A stretch of DNA of 55,636 nt, from NCBI GenBank assembly GCA_038211505.1, contig JBBQVO010000002.1, forward strand, positions 1 to 55,636, in the 5' to 3' direction. The stretch is from JBBQVO01 sp038211505. Lineage in GTDB: Bacteria; Chloroflexota; Dehalococcoidia; DSTF01; JACRBR01. Positions 35,070 to 43,740 of the stretch are shown piece by piece. How positions within the stretch are numbered: position 1 is the first letter of the stretch; every line of letters begins with the position of its first letter. The position numbers were made by a program, and so were the translations under genes. The notes under the pieces are model-generated. The model did no database searches and was not told where the DNA came from. It saw nothing but the letters and a program-made list of their open reading frames with translations.

Positions 35070-35903
35070 TTACTCTTCGAATTCGGGCTCGTCTCGATCT
35101 TCCGCCTGTGCCACTTCGAAGAGGCTCTGCTCGCGCGGCTCCGCTTCAGTGTCGGCTTCGCCGTCCGTGTCCTCCCAGTCATCGGTGTCATCGGCCGCGT
35201 CATCGTCGTCGTCGCCATCGTTGCGGACGAGGCTCTCGCGCGTGTAGGCGCGTACGACGTCGCCGGCCTTGCCGGCCGGGAACGAGAGACGGCCGACCTG
35301 CGTCGGGTGCTGGAACGTCTCCTTGATGATGACGCGCACCGACTCCGAGTCGATGCCGGCGACGGCGGCCGCGTACTTGTTGCCGCCTTCCATCAACCGC
35401 GACAGCCGCAGCGCGAGCTTCGGCTCGATATCGCTGATGTGCTCGCCGGCCATCGTCTCGATCGAGATGCGCGTGCCGTTCGCCTTCACGGCCACTTCGT
35501 CACCGGCCGATAGCGTCGCGAGCGACTTGATGTTCTGCGGCCGCAGCTTCGTGACGCCGGTCTTACCCATCTCTTCGATGAAGAGGCTCGTATCGACCTG
35601 CTGCGCGCGATCGGGCTCGGTCTTCGCGCGCGCGCTCGCCAGGCGCTCGAGGTTCTTGCGCGCGATGTTGTTCGTCGGCTCCAGGTCGAGCGTCTTCTGG
35701 TACGCCTCGCGCGCTTCCTTGATCTTGCCGGTCTCACTGAGCGCCTTGCCAAGGCGATTGTACGCGTCCGCCTCGTTGGGGAACGTCGCGATGATCGCTC
35801 TGTTGGCGGTCACAGCGTCGTCCCACCGGCTCTGCATCGCGAACTGGATCGCCTGCTCGCTCCGCACTTTCTTGATCCGTGCTTTGTCTTCCGTCTGGTT
35901 CAT
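35070..35903 (-). CDS. TPR-repeat protein with acidic C-terminal tail
   Basis: A 277-residue protein. Residues 15-95 contain about two TPR units (NEADAYNRLGKALSETGKIK, EAREAYQKTLDLEPTN). Residues 110-230 hold a beta-rich region (GDEVAVKANGTRISIETMAG and VRVIIKETFQHPTQVGRLSF). The last 45 residues are strongly acidic (GDDDDDAADDTDDWEDTDG). No membrane segment or signal is seen, so it is probably cytoplasmic. GAGGA lies about 4 nt before the ATG at 35903. Function unknown; TPR units suggest a protein partner. Confidence 0.8.
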   Translation of the reverse strand: MNQTEDKARIKKVRSEQAIQFAMQSRWDDAVTANRAIIATFPNEADAYNRLGKALSETGKIKEAREAYQKTLDLEPTNNIARKNLERLASARAKTEPDRAQQVDTSLFIEEMGKTGVTKLRPQNIKSLATLSAGDEVAVKANGTRISIETMAGEHISDIEPKLALRLSRLMEGGNKYAAAVAGIDSESVRVIIKETFQHPTQVGRLSFPAGKAGDVVRAYTRESLVRNDGDDDDDAADDTDDWEDTDGEADTEAEPREQSLFEVAQAEDRDEPEFEE

Positions 35904-36081
35904 GTGTCCTCTGAAATCCTTGGCTGAATGTCGCGTGATTGTAGAAGGTGCCAGATCGCAAGACAAGACCGATCGGGTGCCTGTAATATCGACGCTGCAA
36001 GTTCCTTCAACAGCTTCACGCCTACGTAACATTACGCATGCCGGTCGGCGGAAGTTCCTCGATCAGCGCCGCGTAACCCCG

Positions 36082-36087
36082 TATATT
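36082..36087 (+). promoter_or_regulatory. Leaderless-type -10 box (TATATT)
   Basis: TATATT ends 7 nt before the ATG at 36095, with no Shine-Dalgarno. Confidence 0.55.
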
Positions 36088-36094
36088 CGTCGTT

Positions 36095-36772
36095 ATGACT
36101 ACGCCTGACCCCGTCAATGAGATCATCGTCCATGGCATCGTCGTCGGCGCCTTCCAGGAAAACTGCTGGGTAATCGGCAACCGCCGTACCGGCGAGGCGA
36201 TCTGCGTCGACCCGGGCGACCAGCCCGACGAGGTCCTGGCGATGGCCCGCGACATGGGCGTGACCATCAAATACATCGCCAACTCCCACGCGCATATCGA
36301 CCACATCCTCGGCGTCGGCGCGATCAAGGAGGCGACTGGCGCACAGTTTCTCCTGCACGAGAGCGATCTGGAACTGGCGCGCGGCACTGTGCGATCGGCG
36401 AAGGGGCTGCTGGGTATCGACGTCCTTCCGCCGCCGGATCCGGATGCGTTTCTCGCCGACGGCGATGCGATCGACGTCGACGGCCTGAAGCTGACGGTGC
36501 TGCACACGCCCGGCCACACGCGGGGCAGCGTTTGCTTCTACGCGAACGGTGTGCTGTTCGCCGGCGATACGCTGTTTCAGGGCTCCGTCGGCCGCACCGA
36601 CCTGCCCGGCGGCGACGAACGCGAGGAGCTCGGTAGCATCGTCGATCGTCTCCTCGTGCTGCCCGATGAGACGATCGTCCTCCCCGGCCATATGGGCCAG
36701 ACGACGATCGGCGACGAGCGCCAGCGCAACCCGTACGTGCGCATGGAGATCGCGCGGAGGGCGAGCGAGTGA
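36095..36772 (+). CDS. Metallo-beta-lactamase-fold hydrolase (glyoxalase II-like)
   Basis: A 225-residue MBL-fold hydrolase. The metal-binding motif HxHxDH is ANSHAHIDHILGVG; the second His lies in HTPGHTRGSVCFYANG, the bridging Asp in FAGDTLFQGSVGRTDLPGGD, and the last His in IVLPGHMGQTTIGDE. This arrangement is that of glyoxalase II-like proteins. True GloB substrate-binding residues cannot be checked. It is 52 bases upstream of modB on the same strand and may share its transcript. Confidence 0.92.
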   Translation: MTTPDPVNEIIVHGIVVGAFQENCWVIGNRRTGEAICVDPGDQPDEVLAMARDMGVTIKYIANSHAHIDHILGVGAIKEATGAQFLLHESDLELARGTVRSAKGLLGIDVLPPPDPDAFLADGDAIDVDGLKLTVLHTPGHTRGSVCFYANGVLFAGDTLFQGSVGRTDLPGGDEREELGSIVDRLLVLPDETIVLPGHMGQTTIGDERQRNPYVRMEIARRASE

Positions 36773-36824
36773 TCGCCTCCGTCGTCGGACAGGCAGCGAG
36801 CCGCAACACGCGGATCTCAACGCG

Positions 36825-37664
36825 ATGAGCGCCTCCGGACACGCCGATGCGAATTCGCGCGCGACGAGACGCCTCGGACTCGACTGGGTGTTCGGCGCAC
36901 CCGCCCTGCTGTTCGTCGCCTTTCTCGCGATCCCGCTCTGGGCGCTAGCATGGCGCGGCATCAGCAGCGGCGAGCTCGCCGACAACGTCACATCGTCGCT
37001 CGTGCTCGACTCGCTGCGGTTAAGCGCGATCACGAGCACGGTGACGCTCGCCGTAGCAGTAATGGTCGGCACGCCGCTGGCGTATCTGCTGGCGCGGCGG
37101 TCGTTCCCGGGAAAGTTCGCCGTCGATCTGCTGCTCGATCTGCCGATCGTGCTGCCGCCGACGGTCGCCGGTGTCGCGCTGCTCGTTGCGCTCGGCCGCC
37201 GCGGCGCGGTCGGCGCGCGCTTCGACGCCGCCGGATACGACATCGCCTTCACAACGACGGCCGTCGTGCTCGCGCAGCTGTTCGTTTCGGCGCCGTTCTA
37301 CATCCGCACCGCGAAGGCCGGGTTCGAGAGCGTCGAGCCGGTGTACGAAGGTGTCGCGTCAACGCTTGGCGCGTCGCCATTGCGGACGTTCTTTCGGGTG
37401 ACGCTGCCGCTCGCCTGGCCGTCGCTGGTCGCCGGCGCCATCCTCTGCTGGGCGCGCGCGCTTAGTGAGCTCGGCGCGACGCTGATCTTCGCCGGCAACC
37501 TGCAGGGCCGCACGCAGACGATGCCGCTGGCGATTATCAGCGCCTTCGAGTCGGGCCAATCGATCGACGTGCCGATCGCGCTGTCGTTGATTCTCGTCGC
37601 CGCGGCGTCGATTCTGCTGCTGTTGCTGCGCGTCGTCGCCAACAACGCGCCGGCTCGGATGTAG
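36825..37664 (+). CDS. modB: Molybdate-type ABC transporter permease
   Basis: A 279-residue inner-membrane permease with about six helices. The EAA loop LGASPLRTFFRVTLPLAWPS is present, and ARALSELGATLIFAGNLQGR followed by TQTMPLAI is the ModB/CysW-type signature. The first helix is at FGAPALLFVAFLAIPLWALA. ModB imports molybdate together with ModA and ModC; tungstate (TupB/WtpB) remains possible. The start at 36825 lies 52 bases after the MBL gene. No modA is in the window. Confidence 0.9.
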   Translation: MSASGHADANSRATRRLGLDWVFGAPALLFVAFLAIPLWALAWRGISSGELADNVTSSLVLDSLRLSAITSTVTLAVAVMVGTPLAYLLARRSFPGKFAVDLLLDLPIVLPPTVAGVALLVALGRRGAVGARFDAAGYDIAFTTTAVVLAQLFVSAPFYIRTAKAGFESVEPVYEGVASTLGASPLRTFFRVTLPLAWPSLVAGAILCWARALSELGATLIFAGNLQGRTQTMPLAIISAFESGQSIDVPIALSLILVAAASILLLLLRVVANNAPARM

Positions 37665-37667
37665 CCG

Positions 37668-38771
37668 ATGTTCTCGATCGACATCCGCAAGCGCATCGGC
37701 GACTTCGATCTCGCGCCCCAATTCGAGGCGGCGAGCGAGCTTGTCGTGTTGTTCGGGCCGTCCGGCTGCGGCAAGTCGCTGACGTTGCAGGCGGTCGCCG
37801 GACTCCTTACGCCGGACAGCGGCCGCATCGCAATTCCGGGCGGCGCCGTCGCCTTCGATTCGACGACCCGCGCCAATCTGCCGCCGCAGGCGCGCAACGT
37901 CGGCTACGTCGTGCAGGAGCTGGCGCTCTTTCCGCACATGACGGTGCGCCAGAATATCGAGTTCGGGATCGCGTCCTGGCCGAAGGATCGCCGGAGTGTG
38001 CGGGTTCGGCAGCTCGTCGCTCTGCTGAACCTCGAAGGGCTTGAGGACCGCCGGCCTCGCCAGATGTCTGGCGGACAGCAGCAGCGCGTCGCGCTCGCAA
38101 GAGCGCTCGCCGCCGAGCCGTCGCTGCTGCTGCTCGATGAGCCGTTCTCGGCGTTGGAAGCGCCGTTGCGAGCGACGCTACGGCGTGAGGTCGCGGCCCT
38201 GCGGCGCCGTCTCAACCTGACCGCGCTCTTCGTCACGCACGACATCGGCGAGGCGTACGCGCTCGCCGATCGCCTCGTCGTCTACGACGCCGGGCGCGTG
38301 CTGCAGCACGGACCGCCGCGCGATGTCTTTCGCAAGCCGTCGTCGCATCGCGTCGCGGAGCTGCTCGAGACGCGCAACGTCATTCCCGGCATGATCGTTG
38401 CCTACGCCGAAGGAGTCGTGGTGGTGCAAACGCCCTGGTTCACCGCCCGCGTCCGCGATCCCGAGGCGCCGGTGCGCGGTGATGTCTACGTCTGCATTCG
38501 GCCCGAGCACATCATCATCCTGCGGGACGGTCGCGACGCGCACGGCGGTGACGATGTCGTGCTCGACGCGACGATCGTCGAAGACGTCTCGATGGGGAAC
38601 ACGCATCGGCTCTACATGCGCGCTGACGGCATCGGCGGCGAGACGAGCACTTCGCACATATTCGAAGTCGATATGCCGGCGCACCCGTACGAGGTGCTCG
38701 GCATCGAAACGAGAGCGGAGTGGCGCATCGCGCTCACGGCGGAGCATCTCTCGCTCGTGCCGCGACCGTGA
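37668..38771 (+). CDS. modC: Molybdate-type ABC transporter ATP-binding protein
   Basis: A 367-residue ATPase with Walker A LFGPSGCGKSLTLQAV, ABC signature PRQMSGGQQQRVALARALAA, Walker B SLLLLDEPFSALEAPLRATL and the H-loop in LFVTHDIGEAYALADRL. The C-terminal 130 residues form a TOBE-like domain (VYVCIRPEHIIILRDGRDAH). It starts 3 nt after the modB stop, so the two are one operon. ModC powers oxyanion import. Whether the substrate is molybdate or tungstate cannot be told here. Confidence 0.9.
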   Translation: MFSIDIRKRIGDFDLAPQFEAASELVVLFGPSGCGKSLTLQAVAGLLTPDSGRIAIPGGAVAFDSTTRANLPPQARNVGYVVQELALFPHMTVRQNIEFGIASWPKDRRSVRVRQLVALLNLEGLEDRRPRQMSGGQQQRVALARALAAEPSLLLLDEPFSALEAPLRATLRREVAALRRRLNLTALFVTHDIGEAYALADRLVVYDAGRVLQHGPPRDVFRKPSSHRVAELLETRNVIPGMIVAYAEGVVVVQTPWFTARVRDPEAPVRGDVYVCIRPEHIIILRDGRDAHGGDDVVLDATIVEDVSMGNTHRLYMRADGIGGETSTSHIFEVDMPAHPYEVLGIETRAEWRIALTAEHLSLVPRP

Positions 38772-38787
38772 CGCGCGTCGCTCACGA

Positions 38788-39177
38788 TCACTCGTCCGAC
38801 ATCCAGTCATCGTCGTCGACTTCGATGAGCGTGCCTTCGACCTCCGCCTTGAGATTCGACAGCCCTTCGACGAGCGCGATCTCGTACCCCTGATCACGCA
38901 TGCCGAACGTCATGATCCGAAATAGCGCGTAACGGAATCCGAACGGCACCAGTGTCGCCGCAACTTCCGTGAAGCCGTCCTTCGGCTCGATGGCATACGT
39001 CAGGTAGCACGGGATGTCGCCGATCGTCACCCGCAGTTCCATCAGTTTGTTCGGTTCGGTGCGGAGCACTTCGAATGTGTCGCCGACGTTCTCGGCCGCG
39101 CCCCGCAGATCGCGTTCGAGTGCGGCGTAGATCTCCTCGGGCGATCCGTTGATGGCGAATGCTTTTTCGATGGCCAC
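38788..39177 (-). CDS. SRPBCC-like (START/Bet v1 fold) protein
   Basis: A 129-residue protein with the pattern AIEKAFAINGSPEEIYAALE at the start and EVAATLVPFGFRYALFRIMT later. This fits the SRPBCC superfamily of hydrophobic-ligand-binding proteins (polyketide cyclase/AHSA1-like). The GTG start at 39177 is preferred, with GGAG 6 nt upstream; the frame continues to an ATG at 39225. The C-terminal tail is acidic (IEVDDDDWMSDE). It is divergent from the binding-protein gene and convergent with modC. Ligand unknown. Confidence 0.7.
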   Translation of the reverse strand: MAIEKAFAINGSPEEIYAALERDLRGAAENVGDTFEVLRTEPNKLMELRVTIGDIPCYLTYAIEPKDGFTEVAATLVPFGFRYALFRIMTFGMRDQGYEIALVEGLSNLKAEVEGTLIEVDDDDWMSDE

Positions 39178-39267
39178 GAATGCTCCGTCCGATGACAACT
39201 GGCGATGCGCGCCGCGTACGGACATAATACGTGCGGCCGCCGGCTCCTCGGCGCCGGACTGAGGACT

Positions 39268-40467
39268 ATGCGCCGATCCATCTTCTGGCTGCCGCTCGTC
39301 GTCGCATCGGCGATCGGTATCATCGCCTGCGGCGGCAGCGCCGCGGCGAAGCGAGCGACATCAACCGCAATCGCGAATCCGCCGGCTGACATCCGCATCG
39401 CGTCCGGCGAGCCGATCGTCATCGGCGTTTCCGTCGCGCTTTCCGGCGACCAGGCGGGCCTCGGCGCGGACATCGCCGACGCGGCCGATCTGGCCGTCCA
39501 TGACGCCGGCGGTTCGATCCGCGGCCGCACGATCAAGACCGTGCGAGTCGATGACGGCTGCACCGACGCAGAGAAAGCGCTGGCCGCGGCACGCCAGCTG
39601 ATACAAGACCCGCACGATCTTGCCGGCGTGATCGGGCCGATGTGCACGACGGGGGCGCAGGCAGCGAACAAGGTCTACGAATCCGCTCACGTCATCCACA
39701 TCACGCCGTCCGCGACGCGCGTCGAGCTAGCGCAACAGGGCGAGCGCTACTTCTTCCGCACAGCCTGGCGCGATGACGTGCAGGCGATGACGCAGTCGGC
39801 CTATGCCCGCTCGTCGCTGGCCGCCACCAGCGCTATCGTTGTCGATGACGGTGAGCCGTACGGGAAGGCGCTCGCCGATGCCTTCGAATCGGCGTTCACG
39901 GCCGGCGGTCGTGTGTCGCGCGAACGCATCGAGCGCGGCGCAACGGACTTCGGGACGATCGCCCGCAAGATCGCCTCTGCGAACCCGGATATCGCGGTGT
40001 ACGAAGGCTTCGACCCGGAGGGCGCGGGATTGTTGAAGGCCCTGCATGACGCAGGCTTCAAGGGGAAGTTCGTCGGTGCCGACGCAATTCTGAGCACACG
40101 CGACTTCATCGGCGCCGGCGCGCAGAGCGACGGCGCGATCATCACCGGCGGGCCGACACCCGACGACACGTTCACATCGAAGTTCCGCGACGCCTATCAT
40201 CGCGAGCCGACGACGCCGTTCGTGCTGCAATCGTATGACGCGATGACGGTGCTGTTGAAGACGATCGGGGTCGTTGCGCGGGATGATGGCGCTGCGATGG
40301 TGATCGACCGGACGGCGCTCGCCGATCAGCTGCGATCCGGCACGTACGCCGGCGAGACCGGCGCTATCGCGTTCGATGACAGCGGCGACCGCCGCGGCGA
40401 TACCGCGAGCGCGCTCGGTCTCACGATCTATCGCGTGGCGAACGGGCGATTTGAGGCGATCGAGTAG
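39268..40467 (+). CDS. Branched-chain amino-acid-type ABC substrate-binding lipoprotein
   Basis: A 399-residue periplasmic-binding-protein type I (LivK/Peripla_BP_6) protein. The signal ends in lipobox IGIIAC (Cys21 or so), so it is lipid-anchored. Typical segments are IVIGVSVALSGDQAGLGADI, RTIKTVRVDDGCTDAEKALA, VIGPMCTTGAQAANKVYESA and YFFRTAWRDDVQAMTQSAYA. The final region has FVLQSYDAMTVLLKTIGVV. Such proteins bind branched-chain or other amino acids or aromatic acids. No LivHMGF permease or ATPase genes are adjacent, so it is an orphan here. Confidence 0.92.
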   Translation: MRRSIFWLPLVVASAIGIIACGGSAAAKRATSTAIANPPADIRIASGEPIVIGVSVALSGDQAGLGADIADAADLAVHDAGGSIRGRTIKTVRVDDGCTDAEKALAAARQLIQDPHDLAGVIGPMCTTGAQAANKVYESAHVIHITPSATRVELAQQGERYFFRTAWRDDVQAMTQSAYARSSLAATSAIVVDDGEPYGKALADAFESAFTAGGRVSRERIERGATDFGTIARKIASANPDIAVYEGFDPEGAGLLKALHDAGFKGKFVGADAILSTRDFIGAGAQSDGAIITGGPTPDDTFTSKFRDAYHREPTTPFVLQSYDAMTVLLKTIGVVARDDGAAMVIDRTALADQLRSGTYAGETGAIAFDDSGDRRGDTASALGLTIYRVANGRFEAIE

Positions 40468-40632
40468 CTAGGCCGCGTCTTCGAGCTGCAACTCGCTGAG
40501 CGCCAGCGCGAGCGCTTCGTTGAGGCGCCGGATCTTCTCGTCGCGGTCGTCGATCTTTCGCTGGAGATCGAGGATGCGCTGCTCGATATCAATCGGCTCG
40601 GGCTGCGTCGTTGTGGTCTCGTTATCGTTCAT
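40468..40632 (-). CDS. 54-residue coiled-coil protein
   Basis: A short gene overlooked by a 60-codon cutoff. The peptide opens MNDNETTTTQPEPIDIEQRI and continues with a heptad-like helix (DLQRKIDDRDEKIRRLNEAL, then ALALSELQLEDAA). Charged and Leu/Ile positions alternate as in a two-stranded coiled coil. Its stop directly abuts the binding-protein stop (convergent). No clear ribosome-binding site is seen; the composition and absence of stops in a clean helical peptide are the support. Confidence 0.55.
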   Translation of the reverse strand: MNDNETTTTQPEPIDIEQRILDLQRKIDDRDEKIRRLNEALALALSELQLEDAA

Positions 40633-40875
40633 CGTGCGCCGATTGTCGCACTCGCTTCTCCGCCGGGCTATCAGCGAACACCCTACATGCGTGGCGGAGC
40701 CGTGACAGTCGATACCACGTGCGAAAAGCCGCGTTCGTCAGCCTTCCGCCTCGCCTGTCAGCGCGAATTTGCGCCGAATTTCCCTGCGTTTTACACAACA
40801 CTCACACGCCTCCAATACGATTCGAGCGACGATACTGTCATGAGCAAGCTCAACGCTGCCCGGAAGGACGATCGC

Positions 40876-41652
40876 ATGCCGACCACCGGCAAGTCCGCAC
40901 CAGCCGCGAAGCCCGAACCGGCGACGTTGCCGCTCGCCGGCACGCGTGCACCCGCGGCGAAGGCGAACGGCAGTGTGCTGATCGTCGACGACGACGAGCA
41001 CATCCGCGAGCTGGCGACGCTGTATCTCGAAAAAGAAGGCTACGACGTGACGCTCGCCATCGACGGGACGAGCGCGGTCGAGCAGGTGCGCCGCGGCAAT
41101 CCGAATCTCGTCATCCTCGACCTGATGCTGCCGGGGATGAGCGGCCACGATGTGTGCAAGGAGATCCGGAAAGACAACAACGTTCCGATCATCATGCTCA
41201 CTGCGCGTGATGAGGACATCGACAAGATCCTCGGCCTCGAGCTCGGCGCCGACGACTACCTGACAAAGCCATTCAACCCGCGCGAGCTGGTTGCGCGCGT
41301 CAAAGCCATCTTGCGCCGCGCCGAAACCGCCACGCAGGGCCAGGCTGCGGGACCTGTGACGCGCGTCGGCGCGCTGACGATCGACAAGCAGCGGCGCGAA
41401 GTGCACATCGCCGATCGCGAGCTCACGATGCGCACGAAAGAGTTCGATCTGCTGGCGACGCTCGCCGAAAACGCCGGCATCGTCCTCACTCGCGAGCAGT
41501 TGCTGGATCGCGTGTGGGGCTACAACTTTTACGGCGAGACCCGCACCGTCGACGTGCATGTGCAACATGTGCGCGCAAAGCTCGCCGACAGCGGCCTTGG
41601 CATCATGACGGTGCGCGGTGTCGGATATAAGCTGATCGAAGAGAAGGAGTGA
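40876..41652 (+). CDS. OmpR-family response regulator
   Basis: A 258-residue DNA-binding response regulator. The receiver domain (residues 33-145) has the acid pair VLIVDDDEHIREL, phosphoacceptor Asp82 in VILDLMLPGMSG, and Lys131 in YLTKPFNPREL. A winged helix at 165-255 carries TMRTKEFDLLATLAENAGIV and RTVDVHVQHVRAKLADSG, ending VRGVGYKL. About 30 Ala/Pro-rich residues precede the receiver. The start at 40876 has AAGGA 7 nt upstream; an ATG at 40840 is possible. The sensor kinase gene follows after 55 bases. Confidence 0.95.
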   Translation: MPTTGKSAPAAKPEPATLPLAGTRAPAAKANGSVLIVDDDEHIRELATLYLEKEGYDVTLAIDGTSAVEQVRRGNPNLVILDLMLPGMSGHDVCKEIRKDNNVPIIMLTARDEDIDKILGLELGADDYLTKPFNPRELVARVKAILRRAETATQGQAAGPVTRVGALTIDKQRREVHIADRELTMRTKEFDLLATLAENAGIVLTREQLLDRVWGYNFYGETRTVDVHVQHVRAKLADSGLGIMTVRGVGYKLIEEKE

Positions 41653-41707
41653 CGCGCGTCGTGCGATGTGTCGGCGCCCGCGAACCGCACAGCGAACCAG
41701 GAGGCGC

Positions 41708-43219
41708 ATGCTGAGCAGCCTGCGCTCCCGGCTGATCGCCTCGTTCGTGCTGATCGTCGTGATCACGCTCGCCGCCGCCGGCGCCACACTGTACGCGCGG
41801 CTCGGCGGCTACAAAGATCAGCTGACGGCGGCGACGCTGCGGCAGGTCGCCTCGCCGATCTACTACAACCTGACGCTGAACCGCGCGCAGAACGCCGCCG
41901 ATGGCGGCGCGAAGAAGCTGCGCACCGACCTGCTCCAGTATCTGCGTCTCCAGCAGCAGGACGGCGTCACGGTGCTGCTGCTCGACGCAAACGGCAACGT
42001 CCTGCCGGAAGCGATCACCGACGACGCGCTGCTGAATGAGCACTTCGATGTGCCGCCGGCGCCTGCGCGCGGGCCTAACTTCTCGCAGCTCAAAGAGTCG
42101 AAGCACGTGACCAAGGACGGCCGTACGCTGACGTTCGTCACCGTGCCGACGCCGGCCGGCGTCCGTCTCGCGACCGGCGGCATCGCCGGCATCGTCGTCG
42201 CGCTTCCTGAGTCCGCCGGGCCCGACGTCTACGCGGAACTGCGGCAGCGGCTGTTGCTCGCCGGCGCCATCGGCCTGCTGGCGGCGGTCGTGGCGGCGCT
42301 CGTCCTCTGGGCGTCGCTGTACCGGCCGATGGGCAAAGTGACCACGGGCATCCGCGCCGTCGCGAAGGGCGACTATCGCCAGCGCGTCCCCGTCACCGGG
42401 CCGACGGAGGTGCGGCGCCTCGCCACCGACGTCAACGCCATGGCCGACTCCGTGCAGCTGTCGCAGCGTGAGTTACGCGAGTTTCTCGCGAACGTCTCGC
42501 ACGAGCTGAAGACGCCGCTCACATCAATCCGCGGCTTTTCGCAGGCGATGCTCGATGGCACGCTCGATACACCCGACGAGCGGGCGCGCGCCGCCCGCGT
42601 CATCGATGCCGAGTCGCGCCGGTTGCTGCATCTCGTCGGCGAGCTGCTCGATCTGTCGCGCATCGAATCGGGCCAGCAGGCGATGAATGTCGCCGACGTT
42701 TCCGTCCCTGAGCTGCTCGCGCACGTCCGCGATGTCTTCTCGCTTCGCACCGACGACACTGGCGTCGCGCTCGATATTCGCGCCGAGCGCGATGACGTCG
42801 TCGTCGCCGACTTCGATCGCATCGAGCAGGTGCTCGGCAATCTCATCGACAACGCGTTTCGCCATACGACGGCGGGGCGGGCGATCACCGCCGGGGCGCG
42901 GCCCGGGCCAAATGGCTTCATCGAGATCTATGTGCGCGATGAGGGCGAGGGCATCCCGGCCGCCGATTTGCCGCACGTCTTCGACCGCTTCTACCGCAGC
43001 CGCGACGAGGCGAGCGGCACTGGCGCGGGGTTGGGGCTGACGATCTCGCGCGAGATCGTGCGGGCGCACGGGGGCGAGATTCGCGCCGAATCCGCGCCCG
43101 GCGGCGGCACGACGTTCGCGTTCACGCTGCCGATCGCCTCGCGCGCGGCGCGGCAGCCCGTTGCCGATCGTCCGGGCACGGTCAGCGTCGAGCGCCATCT
43201 CGGCGACGTGCCGGGCTAG
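41708..43219 (+). CDS. Sensor histidine kinase
   Basis: A 503-residue membrane kinase, partner of the preceding regulator. The first helix is SFVLIVVITLAAAGATLYAR, then an extracytoplasmic sensor of about 150 residues, a second helix (LLAGAIGLLAAVVAALVLWA), and a HAMP linker ending near DVNAMADSVQLS. The H box LANVSHELKTPLTSIRG has the phospho-His (about residue 265). The ATPase part has N box VLGNLIDNAFRHT, G1 DEGEGIP and G2 GTGAGLGLTISREIV. AGGAGG lies 4 nt before the ATG. The signal sensed is unknown. Confidence 0.95.
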   Translation: MLSSLRSRLIASFVLIVVITLAAAGATLYARLGGYKDQLTAATLRQVASPIYYNLTLNRAQNAADGGAKKLRTDLLQYLRLQQQDGVTVLLLDANGNVLPEAITDDALLNEHFDVPPAPARGPNFSQLKESKHVTKDGRTLTFVTVPTPAGVRLATGGIAGIVVALPESAGPDVYAELRQRLLLAGAIGLLAAVVAALVLWASLYRPMGKVTTGIRAVAKGDYRQRVPVTGPTEVRRLATDVNAMADSVQLSQRELREFLANVSHELKTPLTSIRGFSQAMLDGTLDTPDERARAARVIDAESRRLLHLVGELLDLSRIESGQQAMNVADVSVPELLAHVRDVFSLRTDDTGVALDIRAERDDVVVADFDRIEQVLGNLIDNAFRHTTAGRAITAGARPGPNGFIEIYVRDEGEGIPAADLPHVFDRFYRSRDEASGTGAGLGLTISREIVRAHGGEIRAESAPGGGTTFAFTLPIASRAARQPVADRPGTVSVERHLGDVPG

Positions 43220-43272
43220 TCCGAACGGTTCCGTGTCCAGCTTCCACCCTAGTTCGATACTCTGACGGCACA

Positions 43273-43725
43273 ATGGAAACACGCACCGAGATTTCCGCCG
43301 GCGGCGTCGTCATGCGCGAGCGCGAGGGCGGCGTCGACATCGCGCTGATCCTGACGCACGAAGGACGCTGGCAGCTGCCCAAGGGCTGGGTCGAAGAAGG
43401 CGAGACACGCGAGCGAACGGCGATTCGCGAAGTGCGCGAGGAGGCCGGCATCGATGCCGACGTCGTCGGCCCGCTCGACACGATCGAATACTGGTACACA
43501 TCGACGTACGATCCTGAGCCGGTGCGCGTCCACAAGTTCGTCCACATGTTTCTGCTGCGATATACCGGCGGCTCGACGGACGACAACGACGATGAGGTGA
43601 TGGACGCGCGCTTCGTCGAGATCGCCGAAGCGGAGCGCATGCTCGCCTTCAAGGACGAGAAGCGGATGGTACGCATGGCGCGCGAAGCGATCGCCGGTCT
43701 AGCTCGCGATCAGGCGGACGCGTAA
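43273..43725 (+). CDS. NUDIX hydrolase
   Basis: A 150-residue NUDIX protein. The Nudix box starting at residue 38 is complete: GWVEEGETRERTAIREV then REEAGI (Gx5Ex7REUxEExGU). The N-terminal SAGGVVMREREGGVDIALI and the position of HEGRWQLPKGW resemble diadenosine polyphosphate (Ap4A-type) or ADP-sugar hydrolases. It follows the histidine kinase after 53 bases and converges with the SufR-like gene. Its substrate cannot be decided. Confidence 0.93.
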   Translation: METRTEISAGGVVMREREGGVDIALILTHEGRWQLPKGWVEEGETRERTAIREVREEAGIDADVVGPLDTIEYWYTSTYDPEPVRVHKFVHMFLLRYTGGSTDDNDDEVMDARFVEIAEAERMLAFKDEKRMVRMAREAIAGLARDQADA

Positions 43726-43740
43726 GCACGACGCCTTCGG

